Shown here: positions 53,903-64,000 of the stretch, piece after piece
Numbering within the stretch: the stretch's first letter is position 1
Layout: each line of letters begins with the position of its first letter
Assembly: GCA_049999805.1 (NCBI GenBank)
Contig: JBNGIO010006148.1
Span: 105,553-169,552 of the forward strand
Length of the DNA stretch: 64,000 nt
Reading direction: 5' to 3'
Source: Folioceros fuciformis
Lineage: Eukaryota > Anthocerotophyta > Anthocerotopsida > Anthocerotales
Translations under genes and position numbers: made by a program
The notes under the pieces: generated by a model
Told to the model about the DNA's origin: nothing
The model's database searches: none
Seen by the model: only the letters and a program-made list of their open reading frames with translations

Positions 53903-55051
53903 ATGCCTCGCCGAGAGAGAACCCCCGGCCCCGGGGCCTACCACGCCAACATCATGGCGGTGCGCACCTCCCCCCCGGCATACAGCATGGCGGGCAAGAT
54001 CGGGTCGCGCAACGACATCTCGCAGCCGGGACCGGGGACGTACTCCCCCACGCGGTCCGGGAGGGGCCCGGCCTACACCATGTCCGGGCGGACGGTGGTG
54101 AATCTCTCAGAGCGGGCACCGGGCCCGGGAGCCTACTCCGCCAACGACCAATGCACGAAAGACGCACCCCCAGCCTTCTCCATGGGCACCAGCAGCAGGA
54201 GCCAGGGATACAGGAGCGGAGTGCCGGGCCCGGGGGCTTACACTCTCAAGGGCTGCCGTGACGGCCCGGCCTACTCCATGCGCACCCGCCCTCGAGCCAT
54301 CAACACCTCCATCACGCCGGGCCCGGGGGCGTACGAGGCGGCCCCCGGGAGCGCGCCCGCCTTCTCCCTGGCGGGCCGCGTCGGGGACCATGTCGGTGAC
54401 GACATGCCCGGCCCGGGCGCCTACAACCCTGACAAGAAGTCCTCAGCTCCCGCATACAGCCTGCGCATCCGCACCAAGCTCAAGGCTGACAGCGACGTGC
54501 CCGGGCCCGGCGCCTACTCCCCTCGCCACAGCAAGGGCATCGCCTTCTCAATGGCCGGCCGTGGGAAGACCCACCGCGACGACTGCTCACCAGGGCCGGG
54601 CACGTACGACACTCGCTCCAAGCGAGGAGGCCCTGCTTACTCCATGGCCGGGAGGCCCACTGGCCACATGGGGAGCGACACCCCTGGTCCCGGCGCCTAC
54701 ACCGTCCAAGACGACTCCGACATGCCAGCCTACTCTATGGCCGGCCGCAACGACCACTACCACGCCTCCAAGACCCCTGGCCCGAGCGAGTACAACCCCA
54801 GGACGGGGCTCACCAAGCCCTCCCCCGGCGCCTTCTCCATGGGCCGGAGGTATAATCCCTGGCGCGGCGAGAAGACCCCCGGCCCCGGCGCCTACGAGGC
54901 TCCTCCCGGCTCCGCCCCCGCCTTCAGCCTCGGCGCCAGGAATCCCGACCACAACAAGGAGGACACTCCCGGGCCAGGCGCCTACTCTCCCTTCAGAGGC
55001 CCCCACGGCCCCGCGTACACCATGGCTGGCAGGCCCGTCGATGACTACTAG
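53903..55051 (+). CDS. Sperm-tail PG-rich repeat protein (ODF3/SHIPPO-like)
   Basis: A single uninterrupted frame of 382 residues consists almost wholly of about twelve PGPGAY or PGPGTY repeats spaced 28-33 residues apart, alternating with PAYSMAGR-like segments. This is the STPGR repeat found in outer dense fibre protein 3 and other microtubule-associated proteins of sperm flagella and motile cilia, where such proteins lie in or along axonemal microtubules. The repeat is intact throughout except one unit with PGPSEY. The coding region is markedly GC-rich compared with its neighbours and has no intron, unlike most genes here. The start is the first ATG of the frame. Presence implies a species with motile flagellate sperm. 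Confidence 0.93.
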   Translation: MPRRERTPGPGAYHANIMAVRTSPPAYSMAGKIGSRNDISQPGPGTYSPTRSGRGPAYTMSGRTVVNLSERAPGPGAYSANDQCTKDAPPAFSMGTSSRSQGYRSGVPGPGAYTLKGCRDGPAYSMRTRPRAINTSITPGPGAYEAAPGSAPAFSLAGRVGDHVGDDMPGPGAYNPDKKSSAPAYSLRIRTKLKADSDVPGPGAYSPRHSKGIAFSMAGRGKTHRDDCSPGPGTYDTRSKRGGPAYSMAGRPTGHMGSDTPGPGAYTVQDDSDMPAYSMAGRNDHYHASKTPGPSEYNPRTGLTKPSPGAFSMGRRYNPWRGEKTPGPGAYEAPPGSAPAFSLGARNPDHNKEDTPGPGAYSPFRGPHGPAYTMAGRPVDDY

Positions 55052-57000
55052 CCATAGCTACTCCAGACAGCCAGCCAGCGTTCTGCTTCCGAGCCATCTT
55101 CTTGAGCAGTTCTTCTTGCAGCAGCAGCAAACGTTCCTTCGGCAGCAGCAAAATTCTTTCACATCTCTTCTTCCTGCACTCAATGAACAGGTCGGTAGGC
55201 ACTGCAGACACACATTCCTCCTCATCAAGACCGTCAAGAGACGCTCACCCGTACATACAACACACAACACTTTCTTGAAGCAAAGTGGAGAGGCTCCAGC
55301 TGTGGTTTCTGCTTTCCAAAGTCAGCTAGCCCCTAGCCTGGGGTTTGAAGTCATGAATGCACCAACTGCTGGCACCGCTCAGCGAGCTTCAATTTTGGAC
55401 AACTTCTGTATCTTGGATTTCAAGAACCATCGCCTGAGCTGCACGTGCTTGTACGTATGTTTCAAGAAAGGGAGGATCATCGTATACCTACTGCAGGTGT
55501 GAGCACAGATGTGCAAGCTTCGATTCATCGACATGGCGTTGCTGTTGTAACTCGTGGCCCTCAACATCTCTTGTTGAGATGAATCCTTGGTTCCTATACT
55601 CTTCTCAAGTGATGAGCTGGTGAGTCGGATACCTGAGCCATCCGCTCTCAAAATGATTCTTGCTGTCTGGCTTCTTGATCATGGGAAGTCGAGAATGGAA
55701 GTTCACACAGGCCTCTATCTGAAACCAGCAGCGTACATGGGTTGGAAATATGTCAGAACAACTGAGGGCGTGAGACAAAAAGAAAATCCTAAGCTCGTCC
55801 GTCAACTGCTCACTCTTTATACTGTTGCTTGTTGCCTTTTTGAAATCGATATTCAGAATCTCGCTGATGAGCTTGCGGTTTGTATGGAACGCGAACCTTG
55901 AAACGGATCCTGAGCTCACCGTATGAATGCAGAGCTTTCCATTCCTCTTACTCCATTTCGCATCCGTCTTCCACACAAAGTCGATATTGACATCTCACAC
56001 CTACAGCCAGGCCTTCAAACGGATGATCTGATTCGTAAGACGATCCTGAGCTCACCCCATGAATTCAGAGCTTTGCACTCCTCCTCCTGCTCCATTTTGA
56101 CTTTCCTTCGAATTCGTCTTCCACACCAAGTCGACATTGAAAGCTCACACCTGTAGCCATGCCTTCAAACGGATGACCTGGTTCGTTAGATTGAACAGTC
56201 TTTTAACGTTTCTGCTGCCATTGCCGTTCATCTATGACGTTCTCTTGCACCTGTTTCGCTCGTGTGACATTCCTCATCCTATTGTTGCTGTTGCCAATCA
56301 GTGTCTTACGAGACCTATGACCACAAACCTAATCTCCCTAGTAGACGAGCAGGTAAACAGAGCCTTGAAACTGCAGCTTGAGCATCAATTAGGGCTTTAC
56401 CCGCTTTACTCAGCAAAATCAAGTAGTCATCCTTTCATCTCCTCACAGCAAGTCGAGAGTCTAAGCGCACGTCTGGCACATTCTTCCTGAGAAGGGATGA
56501 GCTGCTTCGTCAGTTCGGCCTTTTCTTTTCCCAGTTTCGAGTTGTTCAACCGAATCAGCAGCCCGAGCCCACACAGTAAGCAACCCTTCAAACAGACCTC
56601 CTGCTTCGTCAGTCACGTCCTCAAGCCCAAGCCTGCAGAGATTCGAGGATCACACAACCACGCTTCGAACGGAATTACCTGCCTTCCCTGTTCGTCCATT
56701 TCTACATCACAGGAAGTCGAAGGCTCAACAACCTGCACCTCGTCCGATCCTTGCAAATCAAACCTTCTCCCTCCTTCCAACGAGTTTGCTGGACCCCAGC
56801 CTCAGCAACCCAGGGGTTCTCCTACTGGTTCCACCTTCGCAACCAGCTCACCTTCCCAATCCATTTTCCTCGTTGGAAGAGGAAAAGGCCTGAAACTGAC
56901 AACGTGGGCCGTGTGGCGGACGAATTCTTCCAAATACAGATGTGCATACATACTAACGTCTCGAACGCCTTTCACAAGGCAGAGACCACGCGATCAGAGT
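55052..57000. other. Intergenic with a 136-bp tandem duplication
   Basis: Segments beginning cctgagctcacc at about 55909 and 56045 are diverged duplicates. Plus-strand frames at 55587-55901, 56137-56490 and 56497-57021 are open but show no domain. The first part is likely the 3' UTR of the PG-rich gene. Confidence 0.45.
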
Positions 57001-57372
57001 GACCACCATTATGGTGCTTAAGGAAAGAAAAACTGTGATAACCCAGTGATAATCGCCGTTAACCCCATAAGTACTAAGCGGAATTCCGAGCATATTGGGC
57101 ATTGAGCCATTCTTTATTTAATTTAATAAATATATATATTATTTTTTTCTTCACTATTTAGTAATGGCATTGATAGAATTAAGTTAAATCTTAAAAGAAA
57201 GTGAAAGCCAATATGGTAGCTGCTAGTGTTTGCATATCTTATGTTGCCCTTTGAAAGTGTGGCTTCATATGTTGCATGCCTTATGCATAACTCTTAAAAA
57301 AGGCAACCTAAAAGGGGTTTAGGTTTTAGGGTTTAGGGGTGTCGATATGGAAGAGTGCTTGCCTATAGAATT

Positions 57373-58761
57373 GTGGAACGGAAAAGTTTGGCAATAGGCC
57401 TAAATTAGTTTAGGAAAGCCTAACTTGGTTTCTTTTTGTTTGAACAGTTGGAAGTTGCAAAGGAGGCATGTGGAGGGCAAAAACTAGGCAAGCGCCCATG
57501 GTAGGTAGTGAGCGGCTAGTGAAAAATTTATTGGATTTGTTTAGTTTTATTTTGATAGGTTTGGTGTGTGGCAATAGGACAAGGTAGAAGCTAGGCAAGT
57601 GCCTACATTAGGTAGTGAACAGTTGGTGAAAGTTTTATTGGATTTGTTTTGTTTTGTTTTGATAGGTTCGATGTGTGGCAATAGGACAAAGTAATACCAC
57701 GCGCCTACATTAGGTAGTGAGTAGTTGGTGAAAGTTTTATTGGATTTGTTTAGTTTTGTTTTGATACATTCAATGTGTGGCAATAGGACAAAGTAGTACT
57801 ACGCGGCTAGTGANNNNNNNNNNCATTCAATGTGTGGCAATAGGACAAAGTAGTACTACGCGGCTAGTGAAAGTTTTATTGGATTTGTTTAGTTTTGTTT
57901 TGATATGTTGGATGTATGGCAATAGGACAAGGTAGTAGTACTATGTCGGAAAAAGAAGATAACTACATAGGATCTCTACCTACTTAGCTAGAACAATACC
58001 TAGCTATATAGCATGGAAGATACCTACATAGGGAAAGTATTTATAGGGGAGCCCTATATAGACACCCCATTGACGAAAAGGAAGTGGTAGAGAGCCAATC
58101 TATGTAAAGAACCTACCTACGGTAATGGGGTAGGGAGCTTACCTAAGTAAGGAGCCGACGGCAAGGTGGGAATAGAGAGTGTACCTATGAAAGTGGCATC
58201 CTCACTCTATGTAGGGAGCGAGAATCATAGGGGACAAACCCTCCACCAAAGGGAGGAGTTACTTGAGTTGAAGGACAAGCGAGCCCCTCCCCTACCTACT
58301 TCGGAGTGATATGTAGGTGGTGGTAAAAGGACGCCCAAGAGATCAACACAAAAAAAGGTCCGATGGAAGGTTACAAATCTAAGAGAAGAGGAATCTCATT
58401 AATGGAGTGCCCAACGACAGCTAAGGCAACCGACCCCACCTCCCTTTAGGAGCAGTCCTAGCTACTCCCTTTTGAAGCGGAGCCTAAGAATCCCTAATGG
58501 TGGCAAAGACAATTCCTAACTTTCAGTGGCACACATTGCTCTAGTATATTATTGCTAGGCCTTAGTATCTTGATAGGTTTGTATATGTAAGTCTAGTGTG
58601 AGAGAGGGGTAGTCCACCACCTACATGTAGGAGAGGGTTCATGTGTTGAGCTCTCCTATAAGAAGGGGCTACAAAAAGAAATGAACCACCACATTGTGCA
58701 CTCTTCTCATGGCGAGTTGTCATGCTCAAAAAGCATAGGAATTTTGTTGCTGATTGTGTGT
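57373..58761 (+). repeat. Segmental tandem duplication, copy A (about 1.39 kb)
   Basis: It begins gtggaacggaaaagtttgg and recurs at 58762 with the same start. It includes an internal array of four roughly 105-bp units (57470-57930) interrupted by the 10-N gap at 57814-57823, then purine-rich sequence with many cctacctac/gtaggtag motifs, and ends near cttctcatggcgagtt. Confidence 0.75.
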
Positions 58762-59790
58762 GTGGAACGGAAAAGTTTGGTAATTGATCTAGGAAAGTCT
58801 AACTTGGTTTCTTTTTGTTCAGATTAGTTCGAAGGGAGGCATGTGGAAGGTAGGTTTCTGGGCAAGTACCCATGGTAGGTAGTGAGCGGCTAGTTAAGGT
58901 TTTTATGGAGTTTTTTTAATTCTATTCTGGAAGGTTAGAATAAGAAGATACTTACATAGTAGGATGTCTACCTACATACGTAGAGAGAGTACCTACGTGG
59001 GAAAATGGAAGATACCTACGTAAGTAGGGAAGGTACTTATACGGTAGACACCCCACCTACAACAATGGGGTAGGCTGTCTACCTACGACAATGGGTGGGA
59101 ATGGTAGGGAACCTACCTACGAGAGGAGGGGTAGGGAACCTACCTACGAGAAGAGGGGTAGGGAACCTACGTACGAGAAGAGGGGAAGGAATGGTAGGGA
59201 CCCTACCTACGAAGGGAGCAACAAGTACCCTACCTACAGAGGGAACATTCCCACACTACGTAGGGAAGGAGCCTCAACTTGAGGAACAAGGGGATCCCTC
59301 CCCTACCAAACTTGTAGGTGGTGGTGAAGGCATAGCCCAAGAGATCCACGTAGAGGAAGGTACCATGGAAGCTCATGGATCCAAAAGAAGACGAATCCCA
59401 ATAATGGAGGGGGGCCAGTAGCTCAACCTTCAGACTCTGCCTCCCTTCAGGAGCCATCCTAGCCACACCTTTTTGAAAAGGGGGTCAACGAATCTTCTAT
59501 GGCGGCACCGACAGTCCTAATCTTCATCGGCGCGCACTGCCCTAGCAATTATTGGTAGGACTTAGCCTCTTGGTAGGTGTGTGTAGTTAAAGTCGGTGGC
59601 GACTAGTATGAGAGAAGGGTAGCCCACCACCTACATGTAGGAGAGGGTTCATGTGTCGATCTCTCCTATAAGGAGGGGCTACACAAAGAAATGAACCACC
59701 ACATTTTGCACTCTTCTCATGGCGAGTTCTCATGCTCAGCAGAGTGTAAGAATCTCGTTGCTGGCTGTGTGCCATCACAGCGTGTGGGCA
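58762..59790 (+). repeat. Segmental tandem duplication, copy B
   Basis: It is homologous to 57373-58761 through its beginning (gtggaacggaaaagtttgg) and its end (ccaccacctacatgtagg through cttctcatggcgagtt). It lacks the four-unit internal array and carries its own small array of acctacctacgagaag units near 59110-59210. Confidence 0.75.
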
Positions 59791-60720
59791 AGCGGGTATG
59801 GTATCCCTACTAGGCACCCGCTCACATGTATCGTGGCCACATCAATCCCATGGTCGTTGTAGATTTCCCTGGAATCGCTCCCCTCTGAGCCTGGTCAGCT
59901 ACGTCTACCGCTCCCCTACACTAGTCAACTCTCCTAACCACGTACCTACCAATCTGGCCACATGTCCCATCAATAGGTAGGCACCATTCCTTCACTTGGA
60001 AGGGCCCCAGTACCTCCCCTACTGATTTCTACCTTCCAATCACGTTCCTACCAATCCTGCAGCACGTCCCGTCAGTAGGTAGGCACCATTCCTTCACTTG
60101 GAAGGGCCCCAGTACCTCCCCTACCGATTTCTACCTTCCAATCACGTTCCTACCAATCGTGCAACACGNNNNNNNNNNNNNNNNNNNNNNNNNNNNNNNN
60201 NNNNNNNNNNNNNNNNNNNNNNNNNNNNNNNNNNNNNNNNNNNNNNNNNNNNNNNNNNNNNNNNNNNNACCTCCCCTACCGATTTCTACCTTCCAATCAC
60301 GTTCCTACCAATCCTGCAACACGTCCCGTCAGTAGGTAGGCACCATTCCTTCACTTGGAAGGGCCCCAGTATCTCCCCTATCGATTTCTACCTTCCAATC
60401 ACGTTCCTACCAATCTTGCAGCATGTCCCGTCAGTAGGTAGGCACCATTCCTTCACTTGGAAGGGCCCCAGTACCTCCCCTACCGATTTCTACCTCCCTA
60501 CACTCAATACCTTTTCCTCACAAGGCTCCCTACAACACCATCCTCTACCCACAATCTAGCTGCTCATCTCCCTNNNNNNNNNNNNNNNNNNNNNNNNNNN
60601 NNNNNNNNNNNNNNNNNNNNNNNNNNNNNNNNNNNNNNNNNNNNNNNNNNNNNNNNNNNNNNNNNNNNNNNNNCCCTACAACACCATCCTCTACCCACAA
60701 TCTAGCTGCTCATCTCCCTA
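59778..60720 (+). repeat. Left arm of a large inverted repeat, with a 102-bp satellite
   Basis: The 102-bp unit begins gcaccattccttcacttgg, with copies at 59981, 60083, 60340 and 60442 and a diverged one near 60843. Gaps at 60169-60268 and 60574-60673 interrupt the array, so copy number is unreliable. The beginning of this block (gtggccacatcaatcccatgg) is matched in reverse complement at 62105-62185. Confidence 0.8.
60574..60673. other. Assembly gap (100 N) with duplicated flanks
   Basis: The sequence ccctacaacaccatcctc through ctgctcatctccct precedes the gap and is repeated identically after it, indicating unmerged overlap. Confidence 0.85.
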
Positions 60721-60949
60721 CACCCAATGACCAACAAGTTTTCCTCCGAGCCTACTCCGCTCCCTCCAACTCTGTTTATTGTTTGCCGACGATATTCAAT
60801 CTTTCCCAGCGCGTACCTTCTTACCGTCCAATCGGTAAGAAGGCACCATTCCTTCACTTGGAAGGGCCCTAGTACCTTTCTCTACCGATTTCTACCTCCC
60901 TACACCCAACATCCATGTAGGAAAACAGGCTCCTATAAAATTAGGTGAG

Positions 60950-61861
60950 CTTGTAGGAGGAGGTAGTCATTCACTTTGGGAGTCAGTCTGTCACTTCGTG
61001 AGCTCTTGGAGGTACTCTCTTCACGAGCTCTTGTAGTCTGTCCCTGCTTGGTTTAGGACCTGCAGTGTGTTGCCGGCTGTGCAACGTCTGGTAGGATCGC
61101 GGGCAGCGTGTTGCCGGTTGTATAACGTCTGGTAGGATCACAAGGTGTAATGACCAGGGTGAAGGGGCTTGCCCCTAGCTCTTGATTGTAAAGGATGTGT
61201 CTTTCTCTCGACCTGTCCACTCTTGTTCCCTGTTTGGACAAGTGCTATAGGCCGGCTATGTTTCATGGCGTCTAGTAAGGTTGTGGGGAGGAGATATCCA
61301 AAAGGGGAGTGTGTTCCCTTCTTTCTTTTCTTTGGGGTTAGTCTAGTGACTCTTGCCGAGTAGGAGGAGTCAGTAGGGAAGTGTAGAAGGTAGTGGTGTC
61401 GTTGTTGGTTGCTGGTGTTGGTGCTGGAGCAAGAGAGTGAGTGAAGGGAGTGAGGGAAGTCACAGATCTGAGAGGTTAGGGTCGTTGTAGTGACTGGAGC
61501 GAGTTTGTGGGCACCGATAGAGGTGCAGCTGACCGCTGGACAGCGAGGCTTGTCCTACGCCCGATCGAAGCTGGAGGGGAGCCCTCGAATCCATCATCGA
61601 GTCGATTGAGTCCGACCCTCCATCCACAGCAGCAAGGAACCCCATCGCTTCTTCGTGGAAACAAAACCCAATGTCTCAACGATAGTGGGATAAGTGTGGC
61701 CACTAAAGGTGGAACCCGTCAACAATCAGTGCCCGGGGTTTTGCCTCCACAAGTGGGGAACTGAAAAAGCATTCGGAAGGCTGTGTTAACATCCCGGCGG
61801 AAGGTAGAGACTTGAGTGGTCTTCTTTTTGTTGCCAATCGCAAAGTTTTTTTTTGTGGTGT
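60950..61861. other. Spacer between inverted-repeat arms
   Basis: The spacer contains a 41-bp tandem duplication (gtgttgccgg at 61067 and 61108). No gene or domain was recognised. It may be the central part of a non-autonomous element. Confidence 0.4.
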
Positions 61862-62190
61862 CTAGTTGGGAGTGTCAGATGTAGGGAGATAAGTAGTTGG
61901 ATTGTTGGGTTGAGGAAGGTGTCGTTGGGAGTCTTCATGAGAAAGCGGTATTGAGTGTAGAGGTAAAAATTGGTAGGGAGAGTACTTAGGTCCTTCTAAA
62001 TAAGGGAATGATGCCTTCCCACTGTCTGGACGTGATGTAGGATTAGAATGTATGTGATTGGGACTGTGGACTATCGTAGGTGAACGATAAATATAGCTAG
62101 GGTAGTTAACCATTGGGATTGAAGGGAGCTATTCCGGGGAAGCCTACAATGACTGTGGGATTGATGTGGCCACAATACCTATGGTTGGTG
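61862..62190 (-). repeat. Right arm of the large inverted repeat
   Basis: In reverse complement this block resembles the left arm, and conceptual translation of the two arms gives related strings (YVYRSPTLVNSPNHVPTN versus YIYRSPTIVHSPNHIHSN). It has one copy of the 102-bp unit instead of an array. The translated similarity may only reflect DNA similarity; I do not call a gene. Confidence 0.6.
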
Positions 62191-63284
62191 TTTGGTTAGG
62201 GTACCGTACCCACTCACCCACAAGGATATATGTATAAGCCTAAGCCTAGGCATTCTCAGGGTGGGGGAAACTCATTTCTCAAAGAGGAGATTGAGTTGTG
62301 AGCCTTGTGTGAAGAGAGCTTGGAGAGTAGGCTTGGCAAGAGTTACAACTCCCTTGAATCTAACCTTTTCACTCCACAAAAGGTAACACACAATTTTGTA
62401 GACTTTTGCAACTATCAATACCCTTGAAAGTCATAGCAAAATACTAGGGTTCAAGGTACATCCAAAAGGCTTACACAACAAAGTCTCTCATAACTCATAG
62501 ACCACCTTATTCAAGTATTACTCTTCATTCTAAAGACTTACACAACAAAGCAGGTAGCAATCTACACTGAATTAGGTATTGCCCTTAACTTGTGACAAGA
62601 TTGATCTCATAACGCTTGACAAGTTTCACTTATTCACTCCTCATGGAGAAGGTTCTTTGAGGCCAATACTACCACCTTGTTTACTCGCACGACTTTCGAT
62701 GAAAAGATGTTGCTTGAATTGTCCTTTGAAGAAGATAGCAAACAAGGAGCATCTACGCATTGATTTGTAGCTTCTCTGAGACGCTCTAACCAACCCTTGG
62801 ATTCCTCCACACATCCTCACCAAAAACTATAGCTCTATGTCTTGTGTCATTTTTAAGAAATTTGTGCATGTGCACATATACAAGCCAAAATGGCTTGCCC
62901 ATTGCCTCTTTTGAGGACTCACTCACTCATTAGCCTTGGTTCATTTACTAGGTGAGAGGGAGACCTTTGATCACATAGAGTGCTAATGTGTGAATTGTGG
63001 ACATAGTCCACTTTTGAAGCTACAAGCACAGGATGGGTGTGGCCACAAACGCTTACCCAACATCAAAATTACCAGTTATCAAAATTTCTAGTCCCAAGAT
63101 CTTGCCATAGCACTATCAATTTTCCAATACACCATTAAGTTATCAAAAATTAACCTTGTTTTTTGAAAAACTATCAAAATTATATTTTCTTTAACTCAAA
63201 AAGTAGAGTTTGTCTCCACTTCATAAGAGACCTTATTACAAACGAATCTAGAAAGATACTCTTAGTTCCTATTGTTTTCTATAA
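62191..63284. other. AT-rich intergenic, nothing recognised
   Basis: There are no supported genes, tRNAs or strong repeats. Composition becomes strongly AT-rich toward 63050-63250. Confidence 0.4.
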
Positions 63285-63508
63285 TGAAGAACATAAAGTT
63301 AGAATCAGGGATTGCCTATTGTAGTAAATATTTACTCAAGCCACATACCTACCATGCATCACACCATGGAAATTGGGTTTGTTGATGTTTATATAGTGAA
63401 GAACATAAAGTTAGAATCAAGGATTGCCTACTGTAGTAAATATTTACTCAAGCCACTTACGCACCATGCATCACACCATGGGAATTGGGTTTGTTGATGA
63501 TTCACTTC
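63285..63508 (+). repeat. Tandem duplication, period 112 bp
   Basis: Two near-identical copies begin tgaagaacataaagttagaa at 63285 and 63397. Confidence 0.9.
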
Positions 63509-63644
63509 ATGGATCATCAACGGGTGAATTATAATGATGCCATGAAACTTAATTTGGAGATGGCTGGCATGCTGAAAGTGCAACTCATGAAAGCATGAAA
63601 GCTTTTACTTTGCCAAGGACATCTCAAAACTCATCCTACTCATT

Positions 63645-63900
63645 GCGAAAAAGAAGACTTGCAAGTACAGGCCCATGCAGTAGGGTCATTTGTTCATCCC
63701 TTTGCTATTGAAAGCATGGGGCCATGGGTAAGGATTTTTCCCGGTTTTTGAAGACATGCGCGAAGGCCCATCACATTAGCAGGAGTAGAGTAGGGCTTTC
63801 CCTATTCGGCATGGTGGCATTTTTCCGGCAATGGGTTTTGATTGCGCTACAAAAGGCCTCGACAAACATGATTTTTTAGACAACATCATGCACGGTGGAT
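63645..63900 (+). pseudogene. 3' fragment of the same non-LTR element family as 36-39 kb
   Basis: Translation with frame changes gives KYRPMQ, FIPLLLKAWG, GKDFSRFLKTCAKAHH and MVAFFRQWVLIALQKAS, matching the order KYSPLQ, FIPLALKTHG, GKDFSRFIKECAKVYQ and VVAFFRQCVSIALQQAL at the end of the element near 38870-39060. It contains stops, ends near the right edge, and has a single copy of the segment that is triplicated in the other copy. Confidence 0.75.
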
Positions 63901-64000
63901 GTGGCTTCAACGGCCCTGGTGGTAAGTTGGCCATACATTATACTTGAATGTGACATCTAGGGGGCGATAGAAGTTACAGGATAGGCGGACAAGGGGGTTA

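Noticed and set aside
54107-55006. Minus-strand and +2 frames in the PG-rich gene (up to 414 codons)
   Set aside because: High GC keeps all frames open. Only the PGPGAY frame has a conserved repeat.
57410-57783. Minus-strand frames with KLNKSNKTFTN-like repeats
   Set aside because: They are translations of the 105-bp tandem units and have no domain.
59960-60560. Regularly spaced 102-bp repeats resembling a CRISPR array
   Set aside because: Units are contiguous satellite copies with no distinct repeat-spacer alternation, in a eukaryotic genome.

Overview
The window reads as nuclear DNA of a seed-free land plant (bryophyte, lycophyte or fern grade). Three observations support this. Almost every gene has plant orthologues and is split by short GT-AG introns, mostly 60-130 bp. 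There is a 1.5-kDa-residue-scale (1511 aa) single-exon PLS-class PPR protein of the organelle RNA-editing type. There is also an intact sperm-tail PG-rich repeat protein, a family tied to motile cilia, which seed plants other than cycads and ginkgo have lost. I cannot name the species. Six runs of N (100 or 10 bases) mark a scaffolded draft assembly; at least three are flanked by identical sequence on both sides, so they are probably unmerged contig overlaps rather than missing DNA.

Layout. 1-8.4 kb is repeat-rich and largely undecipherable: an LTR-element edge with a tRNA-iMet primer site, degenerate reading frames, and tandem duplications of 375, 162 and 130 bp. 8.4-29 kb is a compact gene island: a TLC-domain membrane protein (+), a YacP-like NYN-domain protein (-), plastid-type transaldolase (+), a divergent SEC23 (+), a universal-stress-fold protein (+), a fibrillin/PAP (-), an ACD11-like glycolipid transfer protein (+), and the 22-exon ribosome biogenesis factor UTP25 (+). 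29.3-35.0 kb is a decayed Ty3/gypsy chromovirus (-) with both LTRs. 35.5-39.3 kb is a minisatellite followed by a decayed non-LTR retrotransposon whose C-terminus looks like a restriction-like-endonuclease domain. 40.7-55 kb is a second gene island: a secreted bicupin (+), the PPR gene (-), eIF4E (+), a TSSC4-like U5 snRNP factor (+), cytochrome b5 (+) and the PG-rich repeat protein (+). 57-64 kb is again repeats: a 1.4-kb segmental tandem duplication, a 102-bp satellite, a large inverted repeat and a second fragment of the non-LTR element.

The genes are unrelated housekeeping and organelle genes and not a pathway cluster. Three pairs are head-to-head and probably share bidirectional promoters: NYN protein/transaldolase, fibrillin/ACD11, and PPR/eIF4E (166 bp between start codons). 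For most spliced genes I derived exon coordinates by hand from splice signals and conserved protein sequence; reading-frame arithmetic closes for all but one junction in the stress-fold protein and an N gap in the fibrillin. I found no clearly undescribed system. The best leads are the PPR gene with about eleven near-identical internal units, the non-LTR element with its upstream tandem monomers, a GC-AG intron, and the large repeat structures at 57-62 kb.
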